64,000 bases of DNA, taken from the NCBI GenBank assembly GCA_963842335.1, contig CAWJGF010000011.1, positions 186,001 to 250,000 of the forward strand, read 5' to 3'. Source of the stretch: PALSA-600 sp963842335. GTDB taxonomy: Bacteria; Actinomycetota; Thermoleophilia; Gaiellales; Gaiellaceae. Shown one piece after another: positions 1-8,347 of this stretch. Made by a program: the position numbers and the translations under genes. Positions within the stretch are counted from its first letter, which is position 1, and every line of letters begins with the position of its first letter. The notes beneath the pieces were generated by a model. It saw only the letters and a program-made list of their open reading frames with translations. It was not told the origin of the DNA and searched no databases.

Positions 1-2
1 TC

Positions 3-752
3 AACGCACCGGTCCCATCACCGTCGGTCGCCAACCCCGCCCTCCCGCGCGAGCTCGATCCGATCTTCGAGCGCGCGCTCGCCAAGGACCCCACCGACCG
101 GTACCCGACCGCGGCGGAGTTCGTCGGTGATCTGCGGCGTGCGCTCGACGATGCCGCCGGCGACACGTGGATCGAGCCGCGCCGGCCGGTGACCGCTGCG
201 ACGCAGGTCGCTCGCGCACCCGTCGGCCGTTCTTCCCGCTGGTGGATTCCCGGGCTCGCCGTGCTGCTCCTGGCCGCGGGCGTCGGGGCGGCGGTGCTGG
301 CCTTCCGCGACTCGGGCAGGTCTGCGTCGCAGCCTCCGCTGACGGTCGTCCGAACGGTGACGAGCCCCGGCCGCACCGTGCAGGAGACCGTCACCACCGT
401 CCCGGCAACGACGACGACCTCGACGGACGCGCCGAGCTTTAGCGACGGAGCGTCGTTGAACAACGCAGGGTTCGCGAAAATGCGGACGGGCGACTACGCC
501 GGGGCACTGCCGCTGCTCGAGCAGGCGGTTCAGGCGCTCGCCGGCAGCGGATCGCTCAACGAGGCCTACGCGAAGTACAACCTCGCCTACACGCGCCTCG
601 CGCTCGGCCAGTGCACCGACGTCGTCGCGCTGCTCGACCAGGCGGCCACTCTCGAGGGAAATCTCAAGCCCATCAATGACCTCCGCAAGCAGGCCGGGCA
701 CACGTGCTCGCAAGGGCACGGGCGGCACGGCCGGTCGAACGGCGACGGCTAG
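3..752 (+). CDS. Serine/threonine protein kinase, C-terminal part (5' end outside window)
   Basis: The reading frame enters from the left edge with no start in view; 249 residues are visible. The first ~55 residues (PALPRELDPIFERALAKDP, then RYPTAAEFVGDLRRAL) match the last helices of a bacterial Hanks-type Ser/Thr kinase domain. A basic linker, one membrane segment (about residues 80-100, WWIPGLAVLLLAAGVGAAVL) and a Thr-rich linker follow. The extracellular end resembles a TPR-like helical repeat (LNNAGFAKMRTGDYAGALPLLEQA). It is therefore probably a membrane-anchored receptor kinase with an external TPR-like domain. The catalytic loop lies outside the window, so activity cannot be judged. 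Confidence 0.85.
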   Translation, partial: NAPVPSPSVANPALPRELDPIFERALAKDPTDRYPTAAEFVGDLRRALDDAAGDTWIEPRRPVTAATQVARAPVGRSSRWWIPGLAVLLLAAGVGAAVLAFRDSGRSASQPPLTVVRTVTSPGRTVQETVTTVPATTTTSTDAPSFSDGASLNNAGFAKMRTGDYAGALPLLEQAVQALAGSGSLNEAYAKYNLAYTRLALGQCTDVVALLDQAATLEGNLKPINDLRKQAGHTCSQGHGRHGRSNGDG

Positions 753-918
753 CTGAGACTTGATCTGGAATTGCGGGCTTGCGGGGATGGCTCAGACCAA
801 GCAGGTCGTTCGGGCCGGGTGAAGGGCATAGCGGTGTCTACGTTCAAGCCCGACCCGGGCGAGATGCGCCGCGTCTGAGTCACCATCCGCGAGTGCGCGT
901 GCATTTCACATCAAGCCT
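753..918. other. Intergenic region without a recognised gene
   Basis: This gap of 166 bases separates the kinase end from the convergent VOC gene. It holds GC-rich partial inverted repeats around 808-870, which could act in termination. There are only very short reading frames, such as 14 codons from a GTG near 834. I see no promoter or RNA gene I would defend. Confidence 0.4.
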
Positions 919-1302
919 CTAGCTCGGCGGCGCTTCGTTGGTCGGCGCGTAGCGACGGTGCAGCATGAGCACGTTGCCGTCGGGATCGGTAAAGGGCGCC
1001 ATGTGACAGACGCCCGTGTCGAGCGTCTCGCCCGCGAACGCGACGCCCTTCTCCTCGAGCTCCTTGCGGGTCGCCTCGACATCCGCAACGCGTAACGCGA
1101 TCGACGCGGAGTGCGGCCCCGTGAAACTCGAGCCGATCGCGTCCAGGTCCAGCAGGTAGACGCTGATGTTCTCGCCCAGCTGGTACTCGGGGAAGCCGCG
1201 CTCGTCCACCGGTACGAGGCCAAGCGTGTCGCGGTAGAAGCGCTTCGAGCGCTCCATGTCGGTGACCGGGAGCGCGATGAAGTCTGTGCGCTCGACGATC
1301 AC
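919..1302 (-). CDS. VOC/glyoxalase-superfamily protein
   Basis: This 127-residue single-domain vicinal-oxygen-chelate protein has the beta-alpha-beta-beta-beta pattern of the family. The N-terminal part IALPVTDMERSKRFYRDTLG and the C-terminal part MAPFTDPDGNVLMLHRR are typical. Family members bind a divalent metal and act as lyases, dioxygenases or resistance proteins; the substrate cannot be read here. The GTG start at 1302 overlaps the rfbB stop by four bases (GTGA), so it is the downstream, probably translationally coupled partner of rfbB. A link to rhamnose synthesis is only positional. Confidence 0.85.
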   Translation of the reverse strand: MIVERTDFIALPVTDMERSKRFYRDTLGLVPVDERGFPEYQLGENISVYLLDLDAIGSSFTGPHSASIALRVADVEATRKELEEKGVAFAGETLDTGVCHMAPFTDPDGNVLMLHRRYAPTNEAPPS

Positions 1303-2312
1303 GCGACCGACCCGCCCACCGACTGACCGAGCCGCGCGGCGTACTGCTCGTCGTAGTAGCGCTTGTAGTCGCCGGACTTGATCGGCTCCCACCAGTCGCG
1401 GTTCTCGCGGTACCACTCGACCGTCTCCTCGAGACCGCCGGTGTCGAACGAGTGCTGCGGCGTCCAGCCGAGGTCGCGCAGCTTCGTCGAGTCGACCGAG
1501 TAGCGGCGGTCGTGACCAGGGCGGTCGGCGACATGGCGCACGAGGTCGGGACTTGCTCCCGTCAGCGTCAGGATCCGGCGCACGACCTCCATGTTCTGGC
1601 GTTCCTGCCCGCCGATGTTGTAGACATTCCCGCGCGCGCCCTTGCGCAGCGCGAGCTCGATCGCCGCGCAATGATCGGCGACATGCAGCCACTCCCGGCT
1701 CTGTTTGCCGTCTCCGTAAACCGGGAGCTGCTCGCCCACGAACGCATTCGTGATGAAGAGCGGCAAGAACTTCTCGGGGTACTGACGCGGCCCGTAGGTG
1801 TTCGCACCGCGGGTGACGAGCGCGTCGACGCCATACGTCCGCACGTAGGCGAGCACCTGCAAGTCGCCGCCCGCCTTCGACGCCGAGTACGGGCTCGACG
1901 CGCGAACCGGCGCGTCCTCGGTACAGGGATCACCGTCGGGCGGAATGTCGCCGTAGACCTCGTCGGTCGACACCTGCAGGTGCCGGAGCTCGTGCCGGCG
2001 CGCATAGTCGAGCAGCACCTGCGTGCCCAGCACATCGGTGAGGATGAACTCCGCCGGGCCCATGATCGACCGGTCGACATGCGTCTCGGCGGCGAAGTTC
2101 ACGATCGCGTCGCAACCGTCGGCGGCCGCCGCGACCGCACCGGGATCGGCAATGTCGCCCTGGTGGAACTCGTGCTCCACGCCTTCCAGATTCGCGCGGT
2201 TCCCGGCGTAGGTGAGCTTGTCGAGAACGACGACCTGATCGCCGGAACCTGCGAGGCGCCGTGCAAACTGCGAGCCGATGAAGCCGGCACCACCGGTCAC
2301 GAGCACGCGCAT
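1299..2312 (-). CDS. rfbB: dTDP-glucose 4,6-dehydratase
   Basis: This 337-residue extended short-chain dehydrogenase converts dTDP-glucose to dTDP-4-keto-6-deoxyglucose, the second step of dTDP-L-rhamnose synthesis. The NAD-binding TGGAGFIG motif is at residues 6-13. The dehydratase triad is in STDEVYG (T116, D117, E118), and Tyr142 and Lys146 form the YxxxK pair. The ATG at 2312 is chosen because the motif starts right after it and a TAGCCT -10 hexamer (2325 to 2320) lies 7 bases upstream, implying a leaderless mRNA. A small gene on the opposite strand separates it from the other rfb genes, so it has its own promoter. Confidence 0.95.
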   Translation of the reverse strand: MRVLVTGGAGFIGSQFARRLAGSGDQVVVLDKLTYAGNRANLEGVEHEFHQGDIADPGAVAAAADGCDAIVNFAAETHVDRSIMGPAEFILTDVLGTQVLLDYARRHELRHLQVSTDEVYGDIPPDGDPCTEDAPVRASSPYSASKAGGDLQVLAYVRTYGVDALVTRGANTYGPRQYPEKFLPLFITNAFVGEQLPVYGDGKQSREWLHVADHCAAIELALRKGARGNVYNIGGQERQNMEVVRRILTLTGASPDLVRHVADRPGHDRRYSVDSTKLRDLGWTPQHSFDTGGLEETVEWYRENRDWWEPIKSGDYKRYYDEQYAARLGQSVGGSVA

Positions 2313-2335
2313 GGGCGACAGGCTACCGTCCCGTC
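2313..2335. promoter_or_regulatory. Divergent overlapping promoters for rfbB and the small gene at 2336
   Basis: The sequence AGGCTACCGT (2320-2329) contains TAGCCT on the minus strand, 7 bases before the rfbB ATG. It also contains TACCGT on the plus strand (2324-2329), 6 bases before the GTG at 2336. The two -10 elements share two bases, so the promoters probably compete, and both transcripts would be leaderless. No clear -35 is visible on either side. Confidence 0.6.
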
Positions 2336-2659
2336 GTGTCGAGAAGGCGCTGGACCACGCTCGCAGCCGTCGTCGCATGCCTCTCGCTCTTCACGTGGGA
2401 GTGGGCCGCCGCACCTCGGGTGCACGCCTCGCCGGACGTGGTGAAGCAGCTGCGAGGCATGCGCGGCAAGCTCTATCTTGGGCAGGCCTTCGAAGGGCTG
2501 CCGCTCCGGACAGTGCGGCCGTTTCTCTACAGCGACTGCCTGCCCGGCAAGCCCCACGTGCTGCCGTGCACGTGGGTTCAGGTCGATCGCGGTCGGGTGA
2601 CCGGCGTGAATCGCGCGCAGGTCGCCCGGGCCGTCAGGAAGCTCCGCCGAGTCGGTTGA
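2336..2659 (+). CDS. Small secreted protein of unknown function
   Basis: This 107-residue protein has an N-terminal signal peptide: basic MSRRR, a hydrophobic stretch to about residue 25, then AAAPRVHA. The mature part (GKLYLGQAFEGLPLRTVRPF, then YSDCLPGKPHVLPCTW) has two cysteines that could form a disulfide. I do not recognise a family. The GTG start has a TACCGT hexamer 6 bases upstream. It lies between rfbD and rfbB but runs the opposite way, and its last 26 bases overlap the end of rfbD. Confidence 0.65.
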   Translation: MSRRRWTTLAAVVACLSLFTWEWAAAPRVHASPDVVKQLRGMRGKLYLGQAFEGLPLRTVRPFLYSDCLPGKPHVLPCTWVQVDRGRVTGVNRAQVARAVRKLRRVG

Positions 2660-3494
2660 CGCAGTCGCGCAGGCCCTCGCGCCAGTGAGGGAGCTCCGGT
2701 GCACCGCGCTCGCTGCGCAGCACCGAGTAGGCGGGCCGCGGCGCGCGCGCGCCGAACTCCTCCGTCGTGATGCGCCGCACGCGGGTCGGGAGCCCCGCCT
2801 CCTCAAAGATCGCCTCGGCGAACTCGGCCCAACTGCATTCGCCTGCTGCGGCAATGTGGTAGACGCCGTACGGCAGGTCCAGCACCTGCCTCGTCGCGGC
2901 AGCGAGATGGCCGACATAGGTGGGCGAGCCGTGCTGATCGGCGACGACGGCCACTTCGTCGCGTTCGGCACCGAGGCGCAACATCGTGCGCACGAAGTTC
3001 TTCGAGGTCGGGCCGAAGAGCCAGGAGCTGCGGACGATCCACGCCTGGTCGCCCGCGGCGGCCTCCCCGTGCAGCTTTGTGCGGCCGTACGCGCCGAGCG
3101 GGCCCGGCGCATCGGACTCCACGTACGGCGTCTGCTTGGCGCCGTCGAACACGTAGTCGCTCGACCACACCACGAGCGGCGCGCCAAGTGCTGCCGCGTT
3201 CTGCACGCCGCCGACGTTCACCGCTGCGGCGCTCTGCGGGTCGTCTTCGGCACCGTCGACGTCCGTCCAGGCGGCGGTGTGCAGCACGAGCTCTGGGCGC
3301 TCGAGGCCGGCCGGCGCCGGGTGGGTCACGTCCCAGTCGGCGCGCGTCAACCTGTGCGCGCCGGGGAACTCCTCGGCGAGCGCATGACCGAGCTGCCCGG
3401 ACGCACCGGTGATTACCGCGTGGCTCGTAGATCTCGTTCCGACAGGATGGGCGACCGCGTGCTCCAGAGATCGACGACGCGGGGGTCGTTCCAC
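2634..3494 (-). CDS. rfbD: dTDP-4-dehydrorhamnose reductase
   Basis: This enzyme reduces dTDP-4-keto-L-rhamnose to dTDP-L-rhamnose with NAD(P)H. The Rossmann motif VITGASGQLG and the SDYVFDG and YGRTKLHGE segments (YxxxK) are typical of RmlD. The start is a problem. The conserved part begins directly after the end of rfbC, yet no ATG, GTG or TTG occurs there. The nearest standard start is the GTG at 3494, which adds about 30 non-conserved residues and overlaps rfbC by 82 bases. A CTG at 3467, or a rare codon near 3418, is also possible. The product call is firm; the 5' end is not. Confidence 0.9.
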   Translation of the reverse strand: MERPPRRRSLEHAVAHPVGTRSTSHAVITGASGQLGHALAEEFPGAHRLTRADWDVTHPAPAGLERPELVLHTAAWTDVDGAEDDPQSAAAVNVGGVQNAAALGAPLVVWSSDYVFDGAKQTPYVESDAPGPLGAYGRTKLHGEAAAGDQAWIVRSSWLFGPTSKNFVRTMLRLGAERDEVAVVADQHGSPTYVGHLAAATRQVLDLPYGVYHIAAAGECSWAEFAEAIFEEAGLPTRVRRITTEEFGARAPRPAYSVLRSERGAPELPHWREGLRDCVNRLGGAS

Positions 3495-3874
3495 GGGACG
3501 CCGTGCTCATCCGGGCTCGACGGGTCGTACTCCTCGGTGACGAAATAGCAGAAGAGGCAGTCCGACAGCGCCTCATACCCGTGCGCGTGCCGGCCGGGGA
3601 CATAGATCGCCACGGGATTGTCGTCGCCGATGTCCTCGGTGAAGGTCTCGCCCGTCCCGCGGTCGAGCACGACCACGCGAACCATCCCCTCGAGGCAGAC
3701 AAAGAGGTCGTCCTGGCCGCGCTCGTGGTAGTGAAGCGCGCGGATCACTCCCTGCCGTGACCGGGCGAGGTTCGCCTGACGCACCGGCTTCGGCAGGCCG
3801 CTCGCACGCATCAGCTCGGAGAACCAGCCCCGCTCGTCCTCGTGCCGCGTCAGCGGGAATCGCGTCACGATCAT
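3413..3874 (-). CDS. rfbC: dTDP-4-dehydrorhamnose 3,5-epimerase family protein (cupin)
   Basis: This 153-residue cupin matches RmlC around RGWFSELMRASG and VIRALHYHERGQDDLFVCLEG (active-site-type His at 48). It is shorter than the usual ~180 residues. It epimerises C3 and C5 of the 4-keto-6-deoxy sugar if it is a true RmlC; a related sugar isomerase cannot be excluded. The start is the ATG at 3874, which overlaps the rfbA stop by four bases (ATGA), indicating coupled translation in the order rfbA-rfbC-rfbD. Confidence 0.85.
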   Translation of the reverse strand: MIVTRFPLTRHEDERGWFSELMRASGLPKPVRQANLARSRQGVIRALHYHERGQDDLFVCLEGMVRVVVLDRGTGETFTEDIGDDNPVAIYVPGRHAHGYEALSDCLFCYFVTEEYDPSSPDEHGVPWNDPRVVDLWSTRSPILSERDLRATR

Positions 3875-4638
3875 TTGTTGGCGTCGGTCTCCTCGATCAG
3901 GCGGCCGACGTCGGCGAGGTCGCCCCAGTGCTTCCCGCCGTCGTGCCACCAGCCTTCGACCTTCTGCACCGCGAGCTCGCCACGCTCCGCGTAGACGCGG
4001 TTCACGTCGGTGATCTCGAGCTCACCGCGATTCGAGGGAGCGAGGCCGTCGATGATCTCGTAGACGTCCGGGGGATAGCAGTACAGGCCTACGACGGCGT
4101 CGTTCGACGGCGGGGCGTCGTACCGCGTGTCGACCCGCCCCGCCTTCTCGACGATGTCGGCGACGCCGCCGGACTCGTCGTAGGCGATCACACCGAAGTT
4201 CTCGGGGTCCGGCACGGTCTTCACGAACACCATCGCACCGTCGTGCCACTGCTTGATCGCTTCCGCGTGGCTTCGTTCGAAGATGTTGTCGCCGAGGCAG
4301 ACCACGAGCTGCTCTCCGCCTGCGAAGTCGCGGGCCATGCCGACCACCTGCGCGATCCCGCCTGCCTCGGTCTGCACCTTGTACGACAGGTCGAGATCGA
4401 AAAGCAGCTCGTCGCCCGACCGAGCGCGCACTTGACCGTTGCCGAGCAGGTCGATGAACTGCCCCGCGTGCTGTTGGCCGGTCACGATCAGCACCTCGCG
4501 CACCCCGGCGCGCTGGAGCAGCTGCAGCGGGTAATAGACCATGGGCCAACGCCCCACGGGCAGCAGGTGCTTGTTCGTGACACGGGTCAGCTCCTCGAGC
4601 CGGGTCGCGTTGCCGCCGGCGGCGATCAGGCCCTTCAT
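3871..4638 (-). CDS. rfbA: Glucose-1-phosphate thymidylyltransferase-like nucleotidyltransferase
   Basis: This 255-residue sugar nucleotidyltransferase is expected to make dTDP-glucose from glucose-1-phosphate and dTTP, the first rhamnose step. It shows the N-terminal nucleotide loop, LLPVGRWPMVYYPLQLL, VCLGDNIFE (metal/sugar region) and a C-terminal GWWHDGGKHWGDL. The loop is unusual: GGNATRLEELT replaces the standard GGxGTRLxPxT, so the specificity (dTDP or another nucleotide) is less certain. The ATG at 4638 overlaps the upstream transporter stop by four bases. The rfbC-rfbD context supports the rhamnose role. Confidence 0.85.
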   Translation of the reverse strand: MKGLIAAGGNATRLEELTRVTNKHLLPVGRWPMVYYPLQLLQRAGVREVLIVTGQQHAGQFIDLLGNGQVRARSGDELLFDLDLSYKVQTEAGGIAQVVGMARDFAGGEQLVVCLGDNIFERSHAEAIKQWHDGAMVFVKTVPDPENFGVIAYDESGGVADIVEKAGRVDTRYDAPPSNDAVVGLYCYPPDVYEIIDGLAPSNRGELEITDVNRVYAERGELAVQKVEGWWHDGGKHWGDLADVGRLIEETDANK

Positions 4639-5858
4639 GCGGGCGATGCTATCGCGGCTTCCGGGTCGTGCCCACGGGCTGCGACCAGGCCGAGAGCCCC
4701 GGCGAGCACCCCGACCGCCGCGACGCACATCCACATCGTCGCGTCTCCGTAGGCATTGCGCACCTGCAGCCCGAGGAACGGTGTGAGCGCCCAGCCCACC
4801 GACCAGGTTCCGCCGTACACGCCCATGTAGGCGCCGCGGATGTCCGAGGGCGCAAGCGCGGCGACGACCGCTTGCGACGTCGGCACCCACAGCATCTCGC
4901 CGATCACGAACAGCGTGATCACGACCGCGATCACGAGCACCGAGCCGTTGACGTTCAGGAGCAGGAACGGCACTCCCATCAAAGGCATCGCGACGCCGAG
5001 CTTCAACCAGGCCGGAACCGGCGACGTCCAACGGGTGATCCGCAACTGGAACAGCGTCACGGCGATCGGGTTCAGGATCATCAGCGCGCCCCACGCGGCA
5101 GGCGCCAGATGATGCGTGGTCGTCAGCGAGATCGGCAAGAGCGTCTCGGTGGCGATGTAGGTCATCGTCGCGAAGACCGACGCGAGCATGAAGAGCAGGA
5201 ACGGCGTGTCGCGGAGGATCACGCCGAGCGATCCCCGCTGCGGCGGGCCCGACGGGGCGTAGGCGCCGCCACGCGGGATGTAGCGAACGGCAATCCCGAA
5301 CCCCACGAGGGAGAGCATGAGCGTGCCGATCCAGAGGTGATTCCAGTCGCCGCCGATCAGCAGCAGGCCGCCGAGCGGGGGCCCGATAGTGACGCCGAGA
5401 TTCGACGCGACCCGAACCGATGCGTAGGCGACCTCCTGCCGTTCGGGTGCGACGAGATCCGCGACCATGGCCTGGTCGGCGGCGCCGCCGATCGAGCCGA
5501 AGACCGGCAGCAGCGCGAGCAGGGCGAGCCCAGCGTTGACGTGCTGCCCGACGCCGAGCAGGAGCAGAGGCACGATCGCCTGGAAGCCCCACCCGGCGAG
5601 GATCATCGGCCTGCGCCCGACCCGGTCCGACCAGTGGCCCGCCAGGTAGCCCATGCCGCCGGCGAGCACCGCGCCGATCAGGTAGGTGAACGCGAGGCGC
5701 GACTGCGGCGCGTGGAGCTCCTTGATCGCCCAGATCCCCATGAACGGGTATGCGGATGAGCCCGCGATCGAACCGACCAGGCTCACCGCGAGCACCGGAC
5801 GCAGCGCGCGGTCGACGTCGCCGCCCCAGATAAGGCGGAAAAGACGTCCGAAGAACAT
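4635..5858 (-). CDS. Major facilitator superfamily transporter
   Basis: This 407-residue protein has about 12 hydrophobic segments. The MFS signature between TM2 and TM3 is GHWSDRVGRRPMILAG. Proline- and glycine-rich helices follow (VTIGPPLGGLLLIGG). It resembles drug or sugar efflux proteins; the substrate is unknown. It sits between a YczE-like membrane gene (start and stop share one base, TGATG) and rfbA (ATGA overlap), so all are read from the promoter at 6491-6496. A role in exporting a rhamnose-related product is only a guess from position. Confidence 0.85.
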   Translation of the reverse strand: MFFGRLFRLIWGGDVDRALRPVLAVSLVGSIAGSSAYPFMGIWAIKELHAPQSRLAFTYLIGAVLAGGMGYLAGHWSDRVGRRPMILAGWGFQAIVPLLLLGVGQHVNAGLALLALLPVFGSIGGAADQAMVADLVAPERQEVAYASVRVASNLGVTIGPPLGGLLLIGGDWNHLWIGTLMLSLVGFGIAVRYIPRGGAYAPSGPPQRGSLGVILRDTPFLLFMLASVFATMTYIATETLLPISLTTTHHLAPAAWGALMILNPIAVTLFQLRITRWTSPVPAWLKLGVAMPLMGVPFLLLNVNGSVLVIAVVITLFVIGEMLWVPTSQAVVAALAPSDIRGAYMGVYGGTWSVGWALTPFLGLQVRNAYGDATMWMCVAAVGVLAGALGLVAARGHDPEAAIASPA

Positions 5859-6484
5859 CAGGTCGCGAGCCCCAGCCGGGTCACGAGCCAGAACGACCCC
5901 TCGACGGCGGGCCCGATCAGGAGCGCGAAGAGGAGCGTGCCGACGCCGACGGTGCCCCCGAGCGCCAGGCCTACGAGGAGAACCGTCCCCTCGAGGGCGG
6001 CACGAGCGCCCCCGATCCGCACGCCGGATCGCAGCGCAGCGACGAGCATCAGCGAGTCGCGCGGGCCCGCTCCGGCTGCGGCGCCAATGTAGAACGCGGT
6101 GCCGAGACCGAAGAGGCCGAGCCCGAGCGCGAGCAGCGCAATCCGCGCTGGGAGGGGCCACGAGGCGAGGTGCTGCACGGCCCCGAGCGGCTGGACGAGA
6201 ACGACGAAGAGGCCGATCAGCGCGGCATTCGCCACCGTCCCGAGACCGGGTCGGGAGCCGAGCCGCCAGGCGAGGAAGAGGATCACGATCGCGACCACCT
6301 CGTTCGCAAGCCCAAAGGAGAGCGGTGTCTGCTTGGCAATGCCCTGGTGGAGCACATCCCATGGGGGTAGCCCGAGCCGCGATTCCAGAAACGCGATGAT
6401 GCCGCACGAGCACAGAAAGAGGCCGCCGACGAGCCAGGCCGCACGCGCGACCCGCCCGCCGCGCAAGACGGGCGCTGCGTGCAT
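5858..6484 (-). CDS. YczE/YitT-like integral membrane protein
   Basis: This 208-residue protein has five or six membrane segments. GLPPWDVLHQGIAKQTPLSFG and GPRDSLMLVAA match the two internal repeats of the YczE family, whose biochemical function is not settled. It is the first gene of the minus-strand unit that leads into the MFS transporter and rfb genes. A TACCGT hexamer lies 6 bases before the ATG (minus strand 6496 to 6491), suggesting a leaderless transcript. Confidence 0.8.
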   Translation of the reverse strand: MHAAPVLRGGRVARAAWLVGGLFLCSCGIIAFLESRLGLPPWDVLHQGIAKQTPLSFGLANEVVAIVILFLAWRLGSRPGLGTVANAALIGLFVVLVQPLGAVQHLASWPLPARIALLALGLGLFGLGTAFYIGAAAGAGPRDSLMLVAALRSGVRIGGARAALEGTVLLVGLALGGTVGVGTLLFALLIGPAVEGSFWLVTRLGLAT

Positions 6485-6553
6485 GCGGTCACGGTACTCG
6501 CGGGTCAGCGGTCCCGGATGTCGCGCGGCGTCGGAAAGGGTTAGCTTCGACTC
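6485..6553. promoter_or_regulatory. Divergent promoter region (YczE-like gene / CoA-lyase gene)
   Basis: On the minus strand TACCGT (6496 to 6491) lies 6 bases before the ATG at 6484. On the plus strand TAGCTT (6542-6547) lies 6 bases before the ATG at 6554. Both positions fit -10 elements of leaderless transcripts. No ribosome-binding site precedes either start. Confidence 0.55.
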
Positions 6554-7342
6554 ATGACTCCACGGCGCCGGCGCTCATGCTTGACGGTTCCCGGTGACGA
6601 CCCACGCAAGCTGGAGAAGGCCGCGGGCCTCGCCGCCGACGAAGTGATCCTCGATCTCGAGGACGCGGTTGCCCTCGGACGGAAGGACGAGGCGCGCGAG
6701 CTCGTCGCCCGGGCGTTGCGCGATCACGACTGGCAGGCGACAACGGTCGCGATCAGGGTCAACCGCGGCTCCGAGGCCGACCTCGCCCTCGTCCGCGAAG
6801 TGCGTCCGGACGTCGTCGTCCTGCCCAAGGTCGAATCGCCCGACGAGCTTGCCGGCCTGCCCGTTCCGGCCGAAGCGCAGATCGAAACGGCGCGCGGCCT
6901 CGTCGAGTGCGAGCGGATCGCCGCTGCGCCCGGTCTCGAGGCGCTGGTCCTCGGGCCCGGCGACCTGGCAGCGTCTCTCGGCCTTCCCGAGCTGACGATC
7001 GGCGCGGGCGCGCACGTCGACTACGCGCTCGCGCGGGTCGTCGTCGCGGCCCGCGCGTTCGGGCTCGCAGCGGTCGACGGCCCGTTCGTCGCGCTCGACG
7101 ACGAGGCCGGCTTGCGGGCGTCCGCCGGACGTGCTCGTGCCCTCGGTTACGACGGAAAGTGGTGCATCCATCCGTCCCAGATCGCGGTGGTCAACGAGAT
7201 CTTTGCTCCGACCGAGGCCGAGCTCGAGCGCGCGCGGCGCATCCTCGAGGTCGAAGGAGTCGCGCGCGTCGACGGTGAGATGGTGGACGAGGCGAACCGG
7301 CGCATGGCGCGGGCGATCCTGGCCCGGGCAGGCGAGGCGTGA
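6554..7342 (+). CDS. HpcH/HpaI aldolase family protein (CitE-like CoA ester lyase)
   Basis: This 262-residue TIM-barrel protein opens with SCLTVPGDDPRKLEKA and EVILDLEDAVALGRKDEAR, the CitE/malyl-CoA lyase pattern. The conserved Glu in QIETARGLVECERIAA, LVLGPGDLAASLG (metal site) and the C-terminal YDGKWCIHPSQIAVVNEIFAPT follow. Relatives cleave citryl-, malyl- or methylmalyl-CoA type thioesters using Mg2+. The exact substrate cannot be told from sequence, and no citrate lyase partner genes are nearby. It is monocistronic, with a leaderless-type promoter. Confidence 0.85.
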   Translation: MTPRRRRSCLTVPGDDPRKLEKAAGLAADEVILDLEDAVALGRKDEARELVARALRDHDWQATTVAIRVNRGSEADLALVREVRPDVVVLPKVESPDELAGLPVPAEAQIETARGLVECERIAAAPGLEALVLGPGDLAASLGLPELTIGAGAHVDYALARVVVAARAFGLAAVDGPFVALDDEAGLRASAGRARALGYDGKWCIHPSQIAVVNEIFAPTEAELERARRILEVEGVARVDGEMVDEANRRMARAILARAGEA

Positions 7343-7349
7343 GCGCGGC

Positions 7350-8246
7350 CTATGTCGGCGTCACGACGGGCTGACGGCGGCCGAGCAGCAGTCCGAGCGC
7401 GACGAGGAGCGCGCCGGTGACGGCGAAGACGAGTGGCGGCACCCAGCCGCGCGCCGAGTGCCCGGCCTCTCCGAAGATCGGAATGGTGACCGACGACCAC
7501 TTGAGCGTGAAATACACCGCGGCAAACGTGAGCCCCAGGGCTCCGAGCACGGCCCAGCTCGCGCGGCCGAGCGCACCGGCAAGCCGGATGTAGACGAGCG
7601 AGGCGAACACGACCAGGATCCAGTCGAACGTCCCCGAGTGCCAGAAGAAGAGCAGGCTGCCCCCGATCGTCAACCCGGCGGCAAGGTGCAGCCAGAAACC
7701 GTACGGCCGCCGCGGACCGGCGTCGGCCGAGAGGGCCGAGACGAAGAAGACGAGCCCGACCGCGAGCGTCACGATCGCCGACCAAGCGCCGCCGCCGGAG
7801 AGAAAATCGGTGATGAGGAGCCAGGCGAGCAGGACGACCGGCAGCATCAGGAGGGGATGGCGGAAGATCCGAAGCGCCTTCGCGGCGACGCCGAGCGTCA
7901 GGAGCTCCACGACGAGCCGGCCGGCGTGGAACCCCGCAAAGGTGGAGCCCGATCCCTGGTGGCCAAGCCATCCGAACCAGCCGAAGAGCGCCGCGAGAAA
8001 CGCCGCGAAGCCGATCACGGCCGCGAAGCCGAAGACGCCCGCCGCAACCTGGTGCCCGCGCCGTAGAAGCCCGTAGCCCGTCCCGGCGAGCAAGGCGTAG
8101 ACGACGAACGCCCAGCCGGCGTAGGCGGCATCGCCGTAGCGCAACGAGAAGTAGCCGAGCCAGCCGCCGGCGGCCCCGAGGGTCATGAAGCCGCCTGCGT
8201 AGACGAGGAAGGCCGTCGGCGACCAGCGGGGAAGGGCGATGTCCAT
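7350..8246 (-). CDS. Multi-pass membrane protein of unknown function
   Basis: This 298-residue protein has about ten hydrophobic segments spread evenly, for example FLVYAGGFMTLGAAGGWLGY and PLLMLPVVLLAWLLITDFLS. No catalytic motif is visible. It runs convergent to the CoA-lyase gene with only 7 bases between the stops. The ATG at 8246 is chosen because the first helix begins about 12 residues later; upstream in-frame starts would add a long arginine-rich tail without homology. Confidence 0.7.
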   Translation of the reverse strand: MDIALPRWSPTAFLVYAGGFMTLGAAGGWLGYFSLRYGDAAYAGWAFVVYALLAGTGYGLLRRGHQVAAGVFGFAAVIGFAAFLAALFGWFGWLGHQGSGSTFAGFHAGRLVVELLTLGVAAKALRIFRHPLLMLPVVLLAWLLITDFLSGGGAWSAIVTLAVGLVFFVSALSADAGPRRPYGFWLHLAAGLTIGGSLLFFWHSGTFDWILVVFASLVYIRLAGALGRASWAVLGALGLTFAAVYFTLKWSSVTIPIFGEAGHSARGWVPPLVFAVTGALLVALGLLLGRRQPVVTPT

Positions 8247-8347
8247 GCACTTGATCTTCTGCGAGCGACCGGACGTGGCCCACCGCAACGCCCGAATGCC
8301 AATGCCCGGGTTGCCTGCGGTCTCAGCGGGGTACCGTTCCGAGGACG

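Noticed and set aside
753..918. Short frames suggesting a gene remnant after the kinase
   Set aside because: Frames of 11 and 14 codons with no homology are not enough to call a pseudogene.
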